DNA of 5,231 nt from Elusimicrobiota bacterium (lineage in GTDB: Bacteria; CAYTYR01; UBA6262; DAOVJB01). The position numbers and the translations under genes were made by a program. A model generated the notes under the pieces. It was not told the DNA's origin. It saw nothing but the letters and a program-made list of their open reading frames with translations, and did not search any database. This document shows, piece by piece, positions 5,161 through 5,231 of this stretch (the first letter of the stretch is position 1; each line of letters starts with the position of its first letter). The DNA is taken from NCBI GenBank assembly GCA_030673425.1, contig DAOVJB010000102.1, forward strand, positions 1 to 5,231, in the 5' to 3' direction.

Positions 5161-5231
5161 CATCTAAAGAAACTGTTAACGATAGGCGCTCTCTGTAATG
5201 ATAGTCAATTACATAGTACGACAGAAGGCTG
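5090..5231. repeat. Perfect 142 bp palindrome at the right end, probable assembly fold-back
   Basis: Positions 5161-5231 are the exact reverse complement of 5090-5160: two 71 bp arms, no mismatch, no spacer, with the symmetry point at ATG|CAT (5160/5161). The left arm is coding sequence of the ATPase; the right arm is the same sequence read backwards and ends exactly at the window edge. A perfect loopless palindrome of this size within a conserved coding region is not expected in a living genome. It fits a fold-back read or an assembler artefact at a contig end. The right arm should not be annotated as genomic sequence. Confidence 0.95.

Noticed and set aside
5161-5163. ATG as the start codon of the ATPase, giving a 528-residue protein beginning MHLKK
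   Set aside because: The codon lies entirely in the mirrored arm of the terminal palindrome, and the resulting protein would lack the phosphorylation motif and four membrane helices required in every P-type pump.
5090-5231. Palindrome as a transposon end, origin, hairpin telomere or cruciform regulatory element
   Set aside because: The left arm is ordinary conserved ATPase coding sequence, the symmetry is perfect with no loop, and it stops exactly at the window edge; an assembly artefact explains all of this more simply.

Overview
The window is a 5.2 kb, AT-rich bacterial fragment (roughly 40% GC by eye, not computed). All recognisable genes lie on the minus strand. It most likely comes from a metagenome contig of an uncultivated bacterium: starts are preceded by Shine-Dalgarno-like motifs, the standard code fits, and every product belongs to a widespread bacterial family. 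I cannot place it taxonomically; nothing here is a lineage marker.

Layout in the direction of transcription, from the right edge leftwards. The right end (5090-5231) is a perfect, loopless 142 bp palindrome. It cuts into a P-type ATPase gene and is most simply an assembly or fold-back artefact at a contig end. The ATPase (3577-5160) is therefore a 5'-truncated gene: the nucleotide-binding domain, the second half of the phosphorylation domain and the last six membrane helices remain. Overlapping it by 8 bp is a small integral membrane protein of the 'small multi-drug export' family (PF06695). After 28 bp come an FAD-dependent oxidoreductase of the HI0933/YhiN/BaiN family with a TTG start, then a Maf nucleotide pyrophosphatase overlapping it by 8 bp, then after 25 bp a metallo-beta-lactamase-fold hydrolase of the COG1237 type. 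These five genes look like one transcription unit with very tight spacing and two junctions of identical form (ATGCNTAA).

A 152 bp very AT-rich intergenic region (208-359) follows. It holds candidate -10 boxes, a weak hairpin followed by a T tract, and a short overlapping reading frame. It leads into the first 69 codons of a gene (1-207) that runs off the left edge. That gene has a nearly ideal ribosome binding site and encodes a helical linker followed by what looks like the start of a GAF domain, so it is probably a signalling protein.

Functionally the five-gene unit reads as housekeeping: cation export (ATPase and perhaps its coupled membrane partner), a flavoenzyme, nucleotide-pool sanitation and a metal-dependent hydrolase. 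I see no defence system, mobile element, CRISPR array or RNA gene, and no convincing new system. The points most worth checking are the terminal palindrome, the ion-site residues of the ATPase (site I ligands replaced, with an arginine at the M8 position), the mixed subfamily motifs in Maf, the coupled ATPase/PF06695 pair, and the leader of the GAF gene.
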